Positions 9,931 to 19,024 of a stretch of DNA of 64,000 bases are shown here, one piece after another. The notes under the pieces were generated by a model that did not search any database, was not told the origin of the DNA, and was given only the letters and a program-made list of their open reading frames with translations. How positions within the stretch are numbered: position 1 is the first letter of the stretch; every line of letters starts with the position of its first letter. Where the stretch lies: assembly GCA_947502635.1 (NCBI GenBank), contig CANNAN010000005.1:296413-360412 (forward strand). The letters are read 5' to 3'. The stretch comes from an uncultured Flavobacteriaceae bacterium. Lineage in GTDB: Bacteria > Bacteroidota > Bacteroidia > Flavobacteriales > Flavobacteriaceae. The position numbers were made by a program, and so were the translations under genes.

Positions 9931-10143
9931 CTAGTGTGTTTTTGTGATATTGTGAAAATTATATATTATTATTTGATAAAATCATATTATATGAATGTTT
10001 ATTTTGACGTTAAATTTGTATCACAAACTAAATGTTAACTATTCATTAAATAATATAGGTTATAATTTTTATTCATTACAAATCTACTCTATTTAATGAA
10101 ATTATTAAAAATTATTTTTTAATAAACTAATTTACAATAACTT

Positions 10144-13100
10144 ATGAGAAAAAAATTATTTAAAAAATTACTTTTTTTAGCAGTTTTTGTTTTGAGTGTA
10201 TCTATGTATTCTCAAAACATCACTGGTACTATTTCTGACTCTAGTGGTCCTTTGCCTGGTGCTAATGTCATAGTAAAAGGAACTTCTAATGGTACTGGAG
10301 CAGATTTTGATGGAAAGTATGGTCTCTCTAATGTAGATGCTAATGCTATATTAGTTTTTAGCTATGTTGGGTATGAAACGCTTGAAGTAGCTGTTGATGG
10401 AAAGTCGGTTGTTGATGTGATTCTTGTTGAAGATACAAGTGCTTTAAATGAGGTAGTCGTAGTAGGTTACGGAAAAACGTCTAGACGTTTGGTGACGGGA
10501 GCTATTTCTTCGGTGAAATCTGAGGATATTAACAGGACGCCAATTACATCTGCAGATCAAGCATTACAAGGTCAGGCACCTGGTGTAACTGTAATTAACG
10601 GAGGGTCTCCGGGAACATCGCCACAAGTCCAAATACGTGGTTTAGGAACTTTTGGTAATAGTCAGCCATTATATGTTATAGATGGTATAGTGTCTGGTGG
10701 GATTAATGAAATCAACCCTAATGATATAGAAACTATGGATGTGTTAAAAGATGCATCAACTGCTGCTATTTATGGGTCTAGAGCTTCTAATGGTGTCGTA
10801 ATTATTACCACAAAAAAAGGTAAATCTGGAAAAACTAAAGTGACTCTAGATTCTTATCTGTCTTCTCAAAGTGTTCCAAAGACTTTAGATTTATTAGATA
10901 CCAATCAATTTAGGCAATTTGCAAGTGAAACGTTTGGTTTGCCTAATAGATATACCGTAGATGAGGCGTCTACAAGGCTTAATACAGATTGGCAAGATGA
11001 GGTGTTTCAAACGGCTTTTGCTCATAATACCAATTTGGGTGTTTCGGGGGGAAATGATACAGCGGTATTTAATATATCTGCTGGTTATATTGATCAAGAA
11101 GGTATTATTCTAAATACTGGTTTTAACAGATCGTCTTTAAGAGCAAATAGTGAATTTAAAATAGGAGATAAGTTTAAAATAGGAGAAACCTTAGCTATAG
11201 CAGATTCTGAAATGAAAAACGAAGAAGAAAATGGAGGTAGGACATTGATAGAGCATATGATTAAATCATTGCCTTACACGCCAGTTTTTAATTTAAATAA
11301 CCCAGGCGGTTTTGGAGGAACAGATATAACTTTAGATAATGGCTCAGATGCAGAAAACCCAGTGAGACTTCAAACTATAAGTAGTAATATAACAGATGTT
11401 TCAAAAATATTGGGATCACTTTATGCGTCTTATGAAATTATTGATGGTTTAGATTACAAGTTTCAATATGGTTTTGAAAGAACATCGGTATCAACTAATA
11501 TCCATCGTCCTTCTTTTGACGAAGGAATAAATGAGCGTACGGCAGCACAACTTGATCAAAGATCAAATACCTTTAATTCAGATACCTATACAAATTCACT
11601 AACCTATTCAACTGTTTTTAATGAGGTTCATAATTTGGATTTATTAGCGGTTGCTGAAAAGTTTGAAACAACGGCTCGTAATAACCGTTCTCAGGCATCA
11701 AATCCATTAACAGATGCTGTGCCTGTAATTCAGGGAACTGGACAAATTACTAACCAGCTTTTTGAATATGGTTTAATTTCATATGTCGGAAGAGTAAATT
11801 ATAATTTTGATAATAAATATTTGTTGTCAGCATCCATTCGTCGTGATGGGTCTTCTCGATTTGGGAAAAATAATAGATGGGGAACATTCCCAGCAGTTTC
11901 TTTAGGATGGATATTGAGTGAAGAAGGTTTTTTAAAGGATTCTAATATTATTAGTAATATGAAACTTAGAGGGTCTTGGGGTAGAACTGGTAACGACGGG
12001 GCTACAGATTATGTTTTTGAATCAGGATTAATAGCTACTTATGGATATGTTGGTTTGAACAATAATGTTGGTGTCTCTAACTTTGGTAGTGCAAATCCAG
12101 ATTTAAAATGGGAAGAAGCGACTATGACTAATATAGGTTTAGATATGGCTTTTTTAAATAATGCTTTTACATTGTCTTTTGAGTATTATAATAATGACAT
12201 AGAAGATGTTATTGTGCCAATTCCTAATGTGACTTCAGATGGTTTTGGTGCTCTTTTTACACAGCGTAATGGGGCATCAACAAATACTAAAGGGTTTGAA
12301 CTTAATATTGGTTATAATCATAATAAAGGAGGTGATTTTAGCTGGTCTGCTAATTTAAATCTTGGCACGTCTAAAAATAAAGCAATAGATCTAGGGGGAC
12401 TTCCTTTTATAGAGAGTTCTGATTTTGAAGGCGAAAATTTATCTAGAATAACAGAAGGCGAATCATTATTCTACTTTTATGGATATCAAACTGATGGTAT
12501 TTATCAAAGTCAAGCTGAAGTTGATGCAGTATTTACTGAGCCAGGATCTAATCTAGATGGAAATGGAAACCAAGTAGCATTTGCTGGAGATATTCGTTTT
12601 GTAGATCAAAATAACGATGGTAATATAGATAGTGATGATAATGTAAAAATAGGAAACCCATTTCCTGAACTTACGTATGGTTTAAACTTAGCAGCTAATT
12701 ATAAAAATTTTGATGCGACTTTATTTTTTAGCGGCGTAAGTGGGAATGATATATACAATACAACTATATATGATCTAGAAGGGATGACACGTTTATTTAA
12801 TGCGGGAACTGCGGTGTTGAATAGGTGGACACCAAGTAACACGAATGCTTCTGTTCCTAGGTTTGCTCCACATTCTGAAAATGTAAATAGGTCAGACCGT
12901 TTTATAGAAGATGGGTCTTACGCGAAACTTAGAAATTTAACTATTGGATATAGCTTGCCGCAATCAGCATTGACTTCTATTGCAAATGGTGCTTTTTCTA
13001 AATTTAGAGTGTATGCTACAGGGCAAAACCTATTTACAATAACAAACTATTCTGGTTACGATCCAGAAATAGGAGGAAGTTCTACGGTAACTTCAGGACA

Positions 13101-13188
13101 GCAATCTGCAGCTGCAGGGGTTGGTATAGATAGAGGAGTGTATCCGCAACCTAGATCGTTCATCGTAGGGGTTCAATTAGCATTTTAA
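10144..13188 (+). CDS. SusC-type TonB-dependent outer-membrane receptor
   Basis: 1014 residues. Signal peptide (residues 1-23, ending SMYS), carboxypeptidase-like domain (about 25-97; GPLPGANVIVKGT, DFDGKYGLS, FSYVGYETL), the SusC motif EVVVVGYG (103-110), plug domain (about 115-225; QIRGLGTFG, PLYVIDGI, DVLKDASTAAIYGSRASNGV) and a long beta-barrel ending in aromatic/hydrophobic VQLAF. Role: TonB-driven import of oligosaccharides through the outer membrane with the SusD lipoprotein encoded 26 bp downstream. Preceded by TAAATTTG at 10011-10018, a possible -7 box without a clear -33 partner. Its 5' region is unlike that of the two later SusC genes in the window. Confidence 0.95.
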   Translation: MRKKLFKKLLFLAVFVLSVSMYSQNITGTISDSSGPLPGANVIVKGTSNGTGADFDGKYGLSNVDANAILVFSYVGYETLEVAVDGKSVVDVILVEDTSALNEVVVVGYGKTSRRLVTGAISSVKSEDINRTPITSADQALQGQAPGVTVINGGSPGTSPQVQIRGLGTFGNSQPLYVIDGIVSGGINEINPNDIETMDVLKDASTAAIYGSRASNGVVIITTKKGKSGKTKVTLDSYLSSQSVPKTLDLLDTNQFRQFASETFGLPNRYTVDEASTRLNTDWQDEVFQTAFAHNTNLGVSGGNDTAVFNISAGYIDQEGIILNTGFNRSSLRANSEFKIGDKFKIGETLAIADSEMKNEEENGGRTLIEHMIKSLPYTPVFNLNNPGGFGGTDITLDNGSDAENPVRLQTISSNITDVSKILGSLYASYEIIDGLDYKFQYGFERTSVSTNIHRPSFDEGINERTAAQLDQRSNTFNSDTYTNSLTYSTVFNEVHNLDLLAVAEKFETTARNNRSQASNPLTDAVPVIQGTGQITNQLFEYGLISYVGRVNYNFDNKYLLSASIRRDGSSRFGKNNRWGTFPAVSLGWILSEEGFLKDSNIISNMKLRGSWGRTGNDGATDYVFESGLIATYGYVGLNNNVGVSNFGSANPDLKWEEATMTNIGLDMAFLNNAFTLSFEYYNNDIEDVIVPIPNVTSDGFGALFTQRNGASTNTKGFELNIGYNHNKGGDFSWSANLNLGTSKNKAIDLGGLPFIESSDFEGENLSRITEGESLFYFYGYQTDGIYQSQAEVDAVFTEPGSNLDGNGNQVAFAGDIRFVDQNNDGNIDSDDNVKIGNPFPELTYGLNLAANYKNFDATLFFSGVSGNDIYNTTIYDLEGMTRLFNAGTAVLNRWTPSNTNASVPRFAPHSENVNRSDRFIEDGSYAKLRNLTIGYSLPQSALTSIANGAFSKFRVYATGQNLFTITNYSGYDPEIGGSSTVTSGQQSAAAGVGIDRGVYPQPRSFIVGVQLAF

Positions 13189-13214
13189 TCTATTAATAGA
13201 TAATACAAAAAAAC

Positions 13215-14630
13215 ATGAAAAAATTTAAAATCTTTTTTACTGGTATCGCAGTAGTTCTTGGAATTCTAATTTCCTGCGATGAATCAGATATAGACTTAAA
13301 AAATCCGAATCAGTTATTAGCGGTAACATTTTTTAAATCTAGTACACAATTAGAGTCGGCAGTAACTGCAGCTTATACATACCTTCAAGAAACAGGTAAT
13401 TATGCAAGATATCAATTTTATATTAATGATAATATTGCTGGAGAAAATTATGCGGCAGGTAATTTAGAAGCAGATAAAGTACAAATGATTCAGCGAAATG
13501 TTGATGAAGCTAATAATGGTAATAGACAGTATTGGCAACATAATTACCAAGGTATAGGGCGCTGTAATTTTGTTATTGTAAATGAAGAAAATTTTGAAAA
13601 CATACCAACTGGCGAAATAGCAGCCAGATTAGGGGAAGCACGATTTTTAAGAGCGCTTTTTTACTTTAATTTAGTTAATAAATATGGTGAAATTCCTTTG
13701 GTGTTAGATTTGGAGATTGTAGAAGGGGGGAGACCTAAATCATCAATAGCAGATATATACAATGCGATTGTTACAGATTTACAGTTTGCAACTAGTAATT
13801 TACCTGCAAAAGGAACACAAGAGCATGGCAGACCAACGTCTGGAGCTGCTTGGGCACTGTTAGGGAAAGTGTTATTGCAAAATGGGGATGCAGCTGGAGC
13901 AAAAACAGCCTTAGCAAATGTGACAGGATATAGTTTGGTAGATAACTACAGGGATAATTTTACCGTGGCAGGAGAGTTTAACGATGAATCTATATTTGAA
14001 GTGATTTATGATGAATCTAAAGGAGAGGGAGACTCTTGGAATCAAAATGGACTTGGGAATTCTGAAACGTCTTTTAGAGCTCAAGAGTATTCGGGATGGT
14101 ATAATGTAAAACCAAGTCAATTACTTTTAGATGAGTATGAAGATGGAGATGCCCGTTATGCAGATACTTTTTATTCTATTGATGCTAGCGATAATGGTAC
14201 CATGACTAATACTTTTAATAATGGTAATAGTACATTTACTTCTGGAACTATTGGGCCAGATGATAATCCTGCTTGGAGAAAGTATCAAAACTTAGATGAT
14301 AGAGGTGTGGAAACGTTTTGGAGTGGTATTAATGCCAGGGTACTTCGTTATGCAGATGTGCTGCTTATGAAGGCAGAAGCGGAAATACGTTCAGGCGGGT
14401 CTGAAGCTGTAGCTTTAGGGTTTTTAAATGAAGTTCGGTCAAGGGCGTCCGTGGCTATGCCAGATGTTTCAGTATCAGGTACTACGGCAATTTTAGATGC
14501 TATAAAGCATGAACGGTGGGTAGAATTAGCAGGCGAACAGTCTAGATGGTTAGACTTACAGCGTTTCGATGGTGATTCGTATTTAATGCCAATACCAAAC
14601 ATAGAATTGCAGGGTAATACCAATTTATAA
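13215..14630 (+). CDS. SusD/RagB-type glycan-binding lipoprotein
   Basis: 471 residues with a lipoprotein signal ending at Cys21 (LISC). The N-terminal part has the SusD TPR-like helices (TFFKSSTQLESAVTAAYTYL, ARFLRALFYFNLVNKYGEIP) and the C-terminal RagB region (YADVLLMKAEAEIR, LNEVRSRA, ERWVELAGEQSRWLDLQRF). Role: surface lid of the SusC channel that captures the oligosaccharide. It directly follows its SusC partner and ends before a hairpin at 14672-14706, so SusC and SusD form the core transcript. Confidence 0.93.
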   Translation: MKKFKIFFTGIAVVLGILISCDESDIDLKNPNQLLAVTFFKSSTQLESAVTAAYTYLQETGNYARYQFYINDNIAGENYAAGNLEADKVQMIQRNVDEANNGNRQYWQHNYQGIGRCNFVIVNEENFENIPTGEIAARLGEARFLRALFYFNLVNKYGEIPLVLDLEIVEGGRPKSSIADIYNAIVTDLQFATSNLPAKGTQEHGRPTSGAAWALLGKVLLQNGDAAGAKTALANVTGYSLVDNYRDNFTVAGEFNDESIFEVIYDESKGEGDSWNQNGLGNSETSFRAQEYSGWYNVKPSQLLLDEYEDGDARYADTFYSIDASDNGTMTNTFNNGNSTFTSGTIGPDDNPAWRKYQNLDDRGVETFWSGINARVLRYADVLLMKAEAEIRSGGSEAVALGFLNEVRSRASVAMPDVSVSGTTAILDAIKHERWVELAGEQSRWLDLQRFDGDSYLMPIPNIELQGNTNL

Positions 14631-14671
14631 ACACATTTGATTAGTTTAGTTTTTTATTAATTTGATTTATC

Positions 14672-14706
14672 AGAAAATCCTGTATACTTGTTATATAGGA
14701 TTTTCT
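14672..14706 (+). terminator. Hairpin between susD and the FG-GAP gene
   Basis: AGAAAATCCT (14672-14681) pairs perfectly with AGGATTTTCT (14697-14706), with extra AT pairs inside, followed by a T-rich stretch. It may end or attenuate the SusC-SusD transcript. Its position also argues that the FG-GAP protein starts at 14740 rather than at the upstream in-frame ATG at 14662. Confidence 0.55.
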
Positions 14707-14739
14707 ATATTTGTTTTATTCCCAAAAATTAGTTTCATT

Positions 14740-17700
14740 ATGAAATTATTTAAGAGCCTTTTACTTCTAGTCTTTATTGTCTCTTGTTCAAAAAATATTG
14801 AAAAAAAACAGTTTACATTATTAAGCTCTGAAGCGACGGGAATTGATTTTGAAAATATTTTAACAGAATCAGACACTCTAAATTATTTTAACTATCCATA
14901 TATTTATATGGGAGGAGGTATCGCCGTGGGTGATTTTAATAATGATAATTTACAAGACCTGTATTTTACTGGTAATATGGTTAGTAATAAGCTTTACCTT
15001 AATAAAAATGCTTTAACTTTTGAAGATGTGACAGAGAAAGCTAATGCAGGCTTGTCGAATAACGATTGGTTTTTAGGAGTCACTACTATAGATATTAATA
15101 ATGATGGCTGGTTAGATATCTATTTAAGCGTGTCTGGGAAAAAAGAAACATGTCCAAATAAATTATTAGTAAATCAGGGGTTAAATGAAGCGGGTCATAT
15201 AACATTTAAAGAAGAAGCCGAAAAATATGGTATTGCAGATAAAGGGCATAGTACACAGAGTACTTTTTTCGATTATGATAATGATGGTGATCTGGATTTG
15301 TATGTTGCTAATTACCCCGTAACACCCTTTAAAACGTCACCAGATACTTTTAAACAACTTATAAGACATGCGTCATCAAGGCATTCTAATCATTTATATG
15401 AAAATCATGGCGGGGTGTTTACAGATGTTACGAAAGAGGCGGGAATGTTATCATATAGCTTGTCTTTGAGTGCTAGTGTAAGCGATTTAAATAATGATGG
15501 GTACAAAGATATTTATGTTAGTAATGACTTTGCAAGTGCAGATTTTTGTTATATAAATAATGGGGATGGTACGTTTCGAAATACTGTCGAACAATCTATG
15601 AAACATACTGCCTTGTATGGTATGGGAGCGGATATCGCCGATTTTAACAACGATGGGTTTTTAGATGTTTTTCAAGCAGATATGGATGCATCTACTAATA
15701 AGCGATCTAAAGCTAATATGGCTAGTATGAACCCTCAGGTGTTTTGGGATACTTATAATTCAGGATTGTATTATCAATATATGCATAATTGTTTGCAACT
15801 TAATGCAGGTGTTTTGAATGATGACAAAACACCCCAATTTAATAATATTTCCAGAATTTCAAATACCTCAAGTACAGATTGGAGTTGGGGGCCAGTTTTT
15901 GCAGATTTAGATAACGACGGATGGAAAGATCTATATGTTTCTAATGGAACCCGAAGAGAAATTAATAACACCGATTTTTTTAATACCATCGAAAAATCTA
16001 AAAATATTTTTAAAAAAAAGAAAAGTGATGATGGTCTTAAGAATACATTAAAAATGCCATCAGAGAAAACAGATAATTTTGCTTTTAGAAATTCTAAAGA
16101 TTTAACATTTGAAAAAATAAATACAGAATGGGGATTAGAGTTTAAAGGATTTTCTAATGGTGTTGCTTATGCAGATTTAGATAATGATGGTGATCTCGAA
16201 ATTATCTTAAATAATATTGATGACAAAGCTGTCGTATTTGAAAATAACAATGAAGAAAACAACAATTATATTACAGTTAAATTTAGTGGGAACGATTTAA
16301 ATCTCAGGGGAATTGGAGCAAAATGCACCATTACTGCTAATAGAAAAAAACAGTTTCAGGAATTAAGCCTGGAACACGGTTATATTTCTTCAATGGCACC
16401 ATTGCTTCATTTTGGACTTGGAAAAGAAACACGAATAGATACTTTGACTGTTGAATGGCAGGATGGTAAAACACAAACCTTAACACATATTTCAGTTAAT
16501 AAAGCAGTCGTATTAAATTATGTAGATGCAACATTTGATGAAGTTGAAAAAGAATCAAAAGAAGAATCATTTTTTAATTCTGAAAATAATGTGCTAGATT
16601 CTTTATTTATTCACGTTGAGAATAAATATGATGATTATGCAAAAGAAATATTATTGCCTCATAAAACATCTACTTTTGGGCCTTATGTGTCTGTTGGTGA
16701 TTTAAATAAAGATGGGTTAGATGATTTTTATGTCAGTGGCGCTTCAAGCCAAACAGGGGGATTGTTCTATCAAAATAAGCAAGGGCTGTTTGATAAAAAA
16801 GAGTTTGCTTTTAATAAGGATGCTATTCATGAAGATATGGGATCCTTAATGTTTGATGCTGATAATGATGGAGATTTAGACTTATATATAGTTAGTGGTG
16901 GAAATGAATTTGAACCGCATTCTAAGTTGCTTCAAGATAGGCTTTATAAAAACGATGGTTCAGGTAATTTATCAGTATCTAAAGAAGCACTTCCAGAAAT
17001 GATAACCAGTGGATCCCGTGTTTATAATTTTGATTATGATAAAGATGGTGATCAAGATTTGCTTGTTTGTGGGCGGTTGGTTCCAGGTAATTATCCGTCA
17101 CCAGCAAAAACTTATATTTTAGAAAATGTTAGCACATCAAATAATATTAAATTTTTAGATGTTACAGATGCATTAATCTTAGAATTCAATAAACTAGGAT
17201 TAGCGACCTCTGCAAGCCTCGAAGATGTAGATAAAGATGGTTGGGAAGATATTGTTGTAGTTGGCGAATGGATGCCAATACGGGTTTTTAAAAATAATCA
17301 AGGAAAGAGCTTTACAGATGTTTCAGAAAATCTAGGATTAAAAGATACAACAGGATGGTGGTTTAGTATTGCCAGTGGTGATTTTGATAATGATGGAGAT
17401 ATCGATTTTGTGGCTGGCAACTTAGGACTTAATTATAAATATAAATCGTCTGAAAATGAAACTTTCGATATTTATTTTAATGATTTTGACGATAATAATA
17501 AAAAGGATATTGTTTTAAGTTATTACAATGAAGGCGAAAAATATCCAGTTAGGGGGCGTTCCTGTTCGTCATCTCAGGTTAAAGAAATTAAAGATAAATT
17601 TAAAACCTATAATGAATTTGCCGAGGCAACACTTGTTGATGTATATGGGGAGGAAGAATTGAAGGAGTCTTTGCATTATCAGGTAAATACATTTGCTACC

Positions 17701-18060
17701 ACATATATCGAAAATAAAGAAGGCACATTTGTTCTTCATAAATTGCCTAATGACGTACAATTATCAAATATCAATCAGATCTTAGTGAAAGATTTTAATA
17801 ACGATGGAAATTTAGATCTAGTGGCTGCAGGGAATTTATATGACGCTGAAATTGAAACTCCAAGGAACGATGCTGGAACAGGTTTGTTTTTAGTAGGAAA
17901 TGGACAAGGCGTGTTTACATCATATTCTATTCGGGAAAGTGGATTTTATATACCAAAAGACGTTAAAGATTTGGCCTTAATAAAGGTTGGTGGCAAGCAA
18001 ATGATAATTGCTTCAAATAATAACGACATTCTTAAGTTTATTGAAGTAAAATCCCGTTAG
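14740..18060 (+). CDS. FG-GAP/VCBS repeat protein with ASPIC/UnbV domain, lipoprotein
   Basis: 1106 residues from the start at 14740, chosen because it gives a clean lipoprotein signal ending at Cys16 (FIVSC). The protein is a chain of about 14 calcium-loop repeats (DFNNDNLQDLY, DINNDGWLDIY, DYDNDGDLDLY, DLDNDGWKDLY, DFDNDGDIDFV, DFNNDGNLDLV among them), as in FG-GAP beta-propellers. An ASPIC/UnbV module lies at about residues 524-590 (RGIGAKCTIT, LHFGLGKE, TVEWQDGKTQT). It is a CRTAC1-like surface protein often found behind SusCD pairs; a carbohydrate-binding or adhesive role is plausible but unproven. An in-frame ATG at 14662 would add 26 residues and lose the lipobox position. A decayed relative follows at 18074. 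Confidence 0.88.
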   Translation: MKLFKSLLLLVFIVSCSKNIEKKQFTLLSSEATGIDFENILTESDTLNYFNYPYIYMGGGIAVGDFNNDNLQDLYFTGNMVSNKLYLNKNALTFEDVTEKANAGLSNNDWFLGVTTIDINNDGWLDIYLSVSGKKETCPNKLLVNQGLNEAGHITFKEEAEKYGIADKGHSTQSTFFDYDNDGDLDLYVANYPVTPFKTSPDTFKQLIRHASSRHSNHLYENHGGVFTDVTKEAGMLSYSLSLSASVSDLNNDGYKDIYVSNDFASADFCYINNGDGTFRNTVEQSMKHTALYGMGADIADFNNDGFLDVFQADMDASTNKRSKANMASMNPQVFWDTYNSGLYYQYMHNCLQLNAGVLNDDKTPQFNNISRISNTSSTDWSWGPVFADLDNDGWKDLYVSNGTRREINNTDFFNTIEKSKNIFKKKKSDDGLKNTLKMPSEKTDNFAFRNSKDLTFEKINTEWGLEFKGFSNGVAYADLDNDGDLEIILNNIDDKAVVFENNNEENNNYITVKFSGNDLNLRGIGAKCTITANRKKQFQELSLEHGYISSMAPLLHFGLGKETRIDTLTVEWQDGKTQTLTHISVNKAVVLNYVDATFDEVEKESKEESFFNSENNVLDSLFIHVENKYDDYAKEILLPHKTSTFGPYVSVGDLNKDGLDDFYVSGASSQTGGLFYQNKQGLFDKKEFAFNKDAIHEDMGSLMFDADNDGDLDLYIVSGGNEFEPHSKLLQDRLYKNDGSGNLSVSKEALPEMITSGSRVYNFDYDKDGDQDLLVCGRLVPGNYPSPAKTYILENVSTSNNIKFLDVTDALILEFNKLGLATSASLEDVDKDGWEDIVVVGEWMPIRVFKNNQGKSFTDVSENLGLKDTTGWWFSIASGDFDNDGDIDFVAGNLGLNYKYKSSENETFDIYFNDFDDNNKKDIVLSYYNEGEKYPVRGRSCSSSQVKEIKDKFKTYNEFAEATLVDVYGEEELKESLHYQVNTFATTYIENKEGTFVLHKLPNDVQLSNINQILVKDFNNDGNLDLVAAGNLYDAEIETPRNDAGTGLFLVGNGQGVFTSYSIRESGFYIPKDVKDLALIKVGGKQMIIASNNNDILKFIEVKSR

Positions 18061-18073
18061 AGTATAGCAGGCA

Positions 18074-18454
18074 ATGATGCGAATAGTTTCTTTGTATAAA
18101 AGCTTTTGCTTTATGTTTTTAGTTTATGTTTGTTTTTTTGTTGTAAAAAAGAACAGACTAAACATGAAGTAATCGTTGTTGAAAAAGAAACAGGGATCAC
18201 TTTTAATAATACTATTCGAAAATTAGGACAAAAGTCAAGCATAGATCAAACCTGTGCCTGTGGGTTAGGTTTATCTGTCTCCGATCTGAATTATGTTGCT
18301 AATGATTATTTTGAAAGTGATAAATGATAGTGGTATATTTTTACCTGAAAATGTAAAAACATTAGAATCTATTAAGCTAGGGAACACATCAAGTAAAAGT
18401 AATGCTGTTTTAATAGGTGTAAATAATAGCAGTATAAAATTATTAAAGTACTAG
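18074..18454 (+). pseudogene. Internally deleted remnant of an FG-GAP/UnbV gene
   Basis: Three pieces in different frames read as one gene. From 18074 a start (MMRIVSLYK) leads into a hydrophobic signal; after a frame change the text continues LFFCCKKEQTK, ETGITFNNTI, GLGLSVSDLN and stops at 18327. From about 18321, in another frame, SGIFLPENVKTLESIKLG and VNNSSIKLLKY run to a stop at 18454. The first part matches the start of the preceding FG-GAP protein (ATGIDFENIL, GIAVGDFNN) and the last part matches its final 40 residues (SGFYIPKDVKDLALIKVG). About 1000 codons between them are missing. Best read as a tandem paralogue reduced by a large internal deletion. Confidence 0.75.
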
Positions 18455-18486
18455 TTGTAACTGTTTACACTAAAAACTAGTGCAAA

Positions 18487-18515
18487 AAAAAAGACTACCA
18501 TAAGGCAGTCTTTTT
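18487..18515. terminator. Bidirectional terminator hairpin
   Basis: AAAAAGACTACC and GGCAGTCTTTTT flank a 4-base loop, with A-tract on one side and T-tract on the other. It separates the plus-strand remnant from the minus-strand lipoprotein gene and can serve both. Confidence 0.8.
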
Positions 18516-18537
18516 CGTTTGAAAGATATTGTCTGTA

Positions 18538-18879
18538 TTAGTGACCAGCTTCTTTCTTTACTTCGTCAACTTTGCTTTTCACGGCATCAGCAGCTTTGTC
18601 AGCAGCATCACCAGCAGCGTCAGCAGCACCTTCTACAGCATCGGCAGCAGCATCAACAGCTTCACCAGCGGCTTCAGTAGCAGCATCAGCAGCACCTTCT
18701 ACAGCGTCAGCAGCAGTTTCTACAGCTTCTCCAGCAGTTTCAGCAGCAGCTTCAGTAGCGTCAGCAGCAGCTTCTACAGCAGCATCAGCAGCTTCTTCAG
18801 CTTTTTTAGTATCTCTACAAGAAGTAAAAGATAAACTTAGTACGAGTAATAAAGCGGTACTTAATAATAATTTTTTCAT
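18538..18879 (-). CDS. Ala-rich lipoprotein with 11-residue repeats
   Basis: 113 residues. The signal peptide ends in a lipobox at Cys21 (SFTSC). Residues 28-104 are made of seven consecutive 11-residue units such as EGAADAATEAA, GEAVDAAADAV and EGAADAAGDAA, and residues 50-71 are near-duplicated at 72-93. The composition is almost only Ala, Asp, Glu, Gly, Val and Thr, so a long amphipathic, acidic helix is expected; the tail (KSKVDEVKKEAGH) is basic. Eleven-residue periodicity is the hallmark of LEA group 3 and apolipoprotein-like helices. Function unknown; stress protection or envelope spacing are guesses. It lies behind waaA on the same strand. Overlapping open frames on the plus strand are shadows of the low-complexity sequence. 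Confidence 0.85.
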   Translation of the reverse strand: MKKLLLSTALLLVLSLSFTSCRDTKKAEEAADAAVEAAADATEAAAETAGEAVETAADAVEGAADAATEAAGEAVDAAADAVEGAADAAGDAADKAADAVKSKVDEVKKEAGH

Positions 18880-19024
18880 TGTTCTTTGTTTTTAGTGTTA
18901 ATTATTTAGTCATTAAAATACTGATTACTAATTAGATATTAAAATGCAATGACGAATTTAATAACTTTTAGTAGATTCTAAGAGTTTTATGTTAATTTTT
19001 TTAACATTTTATCGGTGAAATACC

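Noticed and set aside
14662..14739. Upstream ATG as start of the FG-GAP protein
   Set aside because: It would place 26 residues before the lipoprotein signal and overlap a terminator-like hairpin; the ATG at 14740 gives a standard lipobox.
18529..18895. Long plus-strand open frames rich in Ser/Ala opposite the Ala-rich lipoprotein
   Set aside because: They are mirror frames produced by the GCA/GCT/TCA low-complexity sequence; the minus frame has a signal peptide, lipobox and exact 11-residue repeats.
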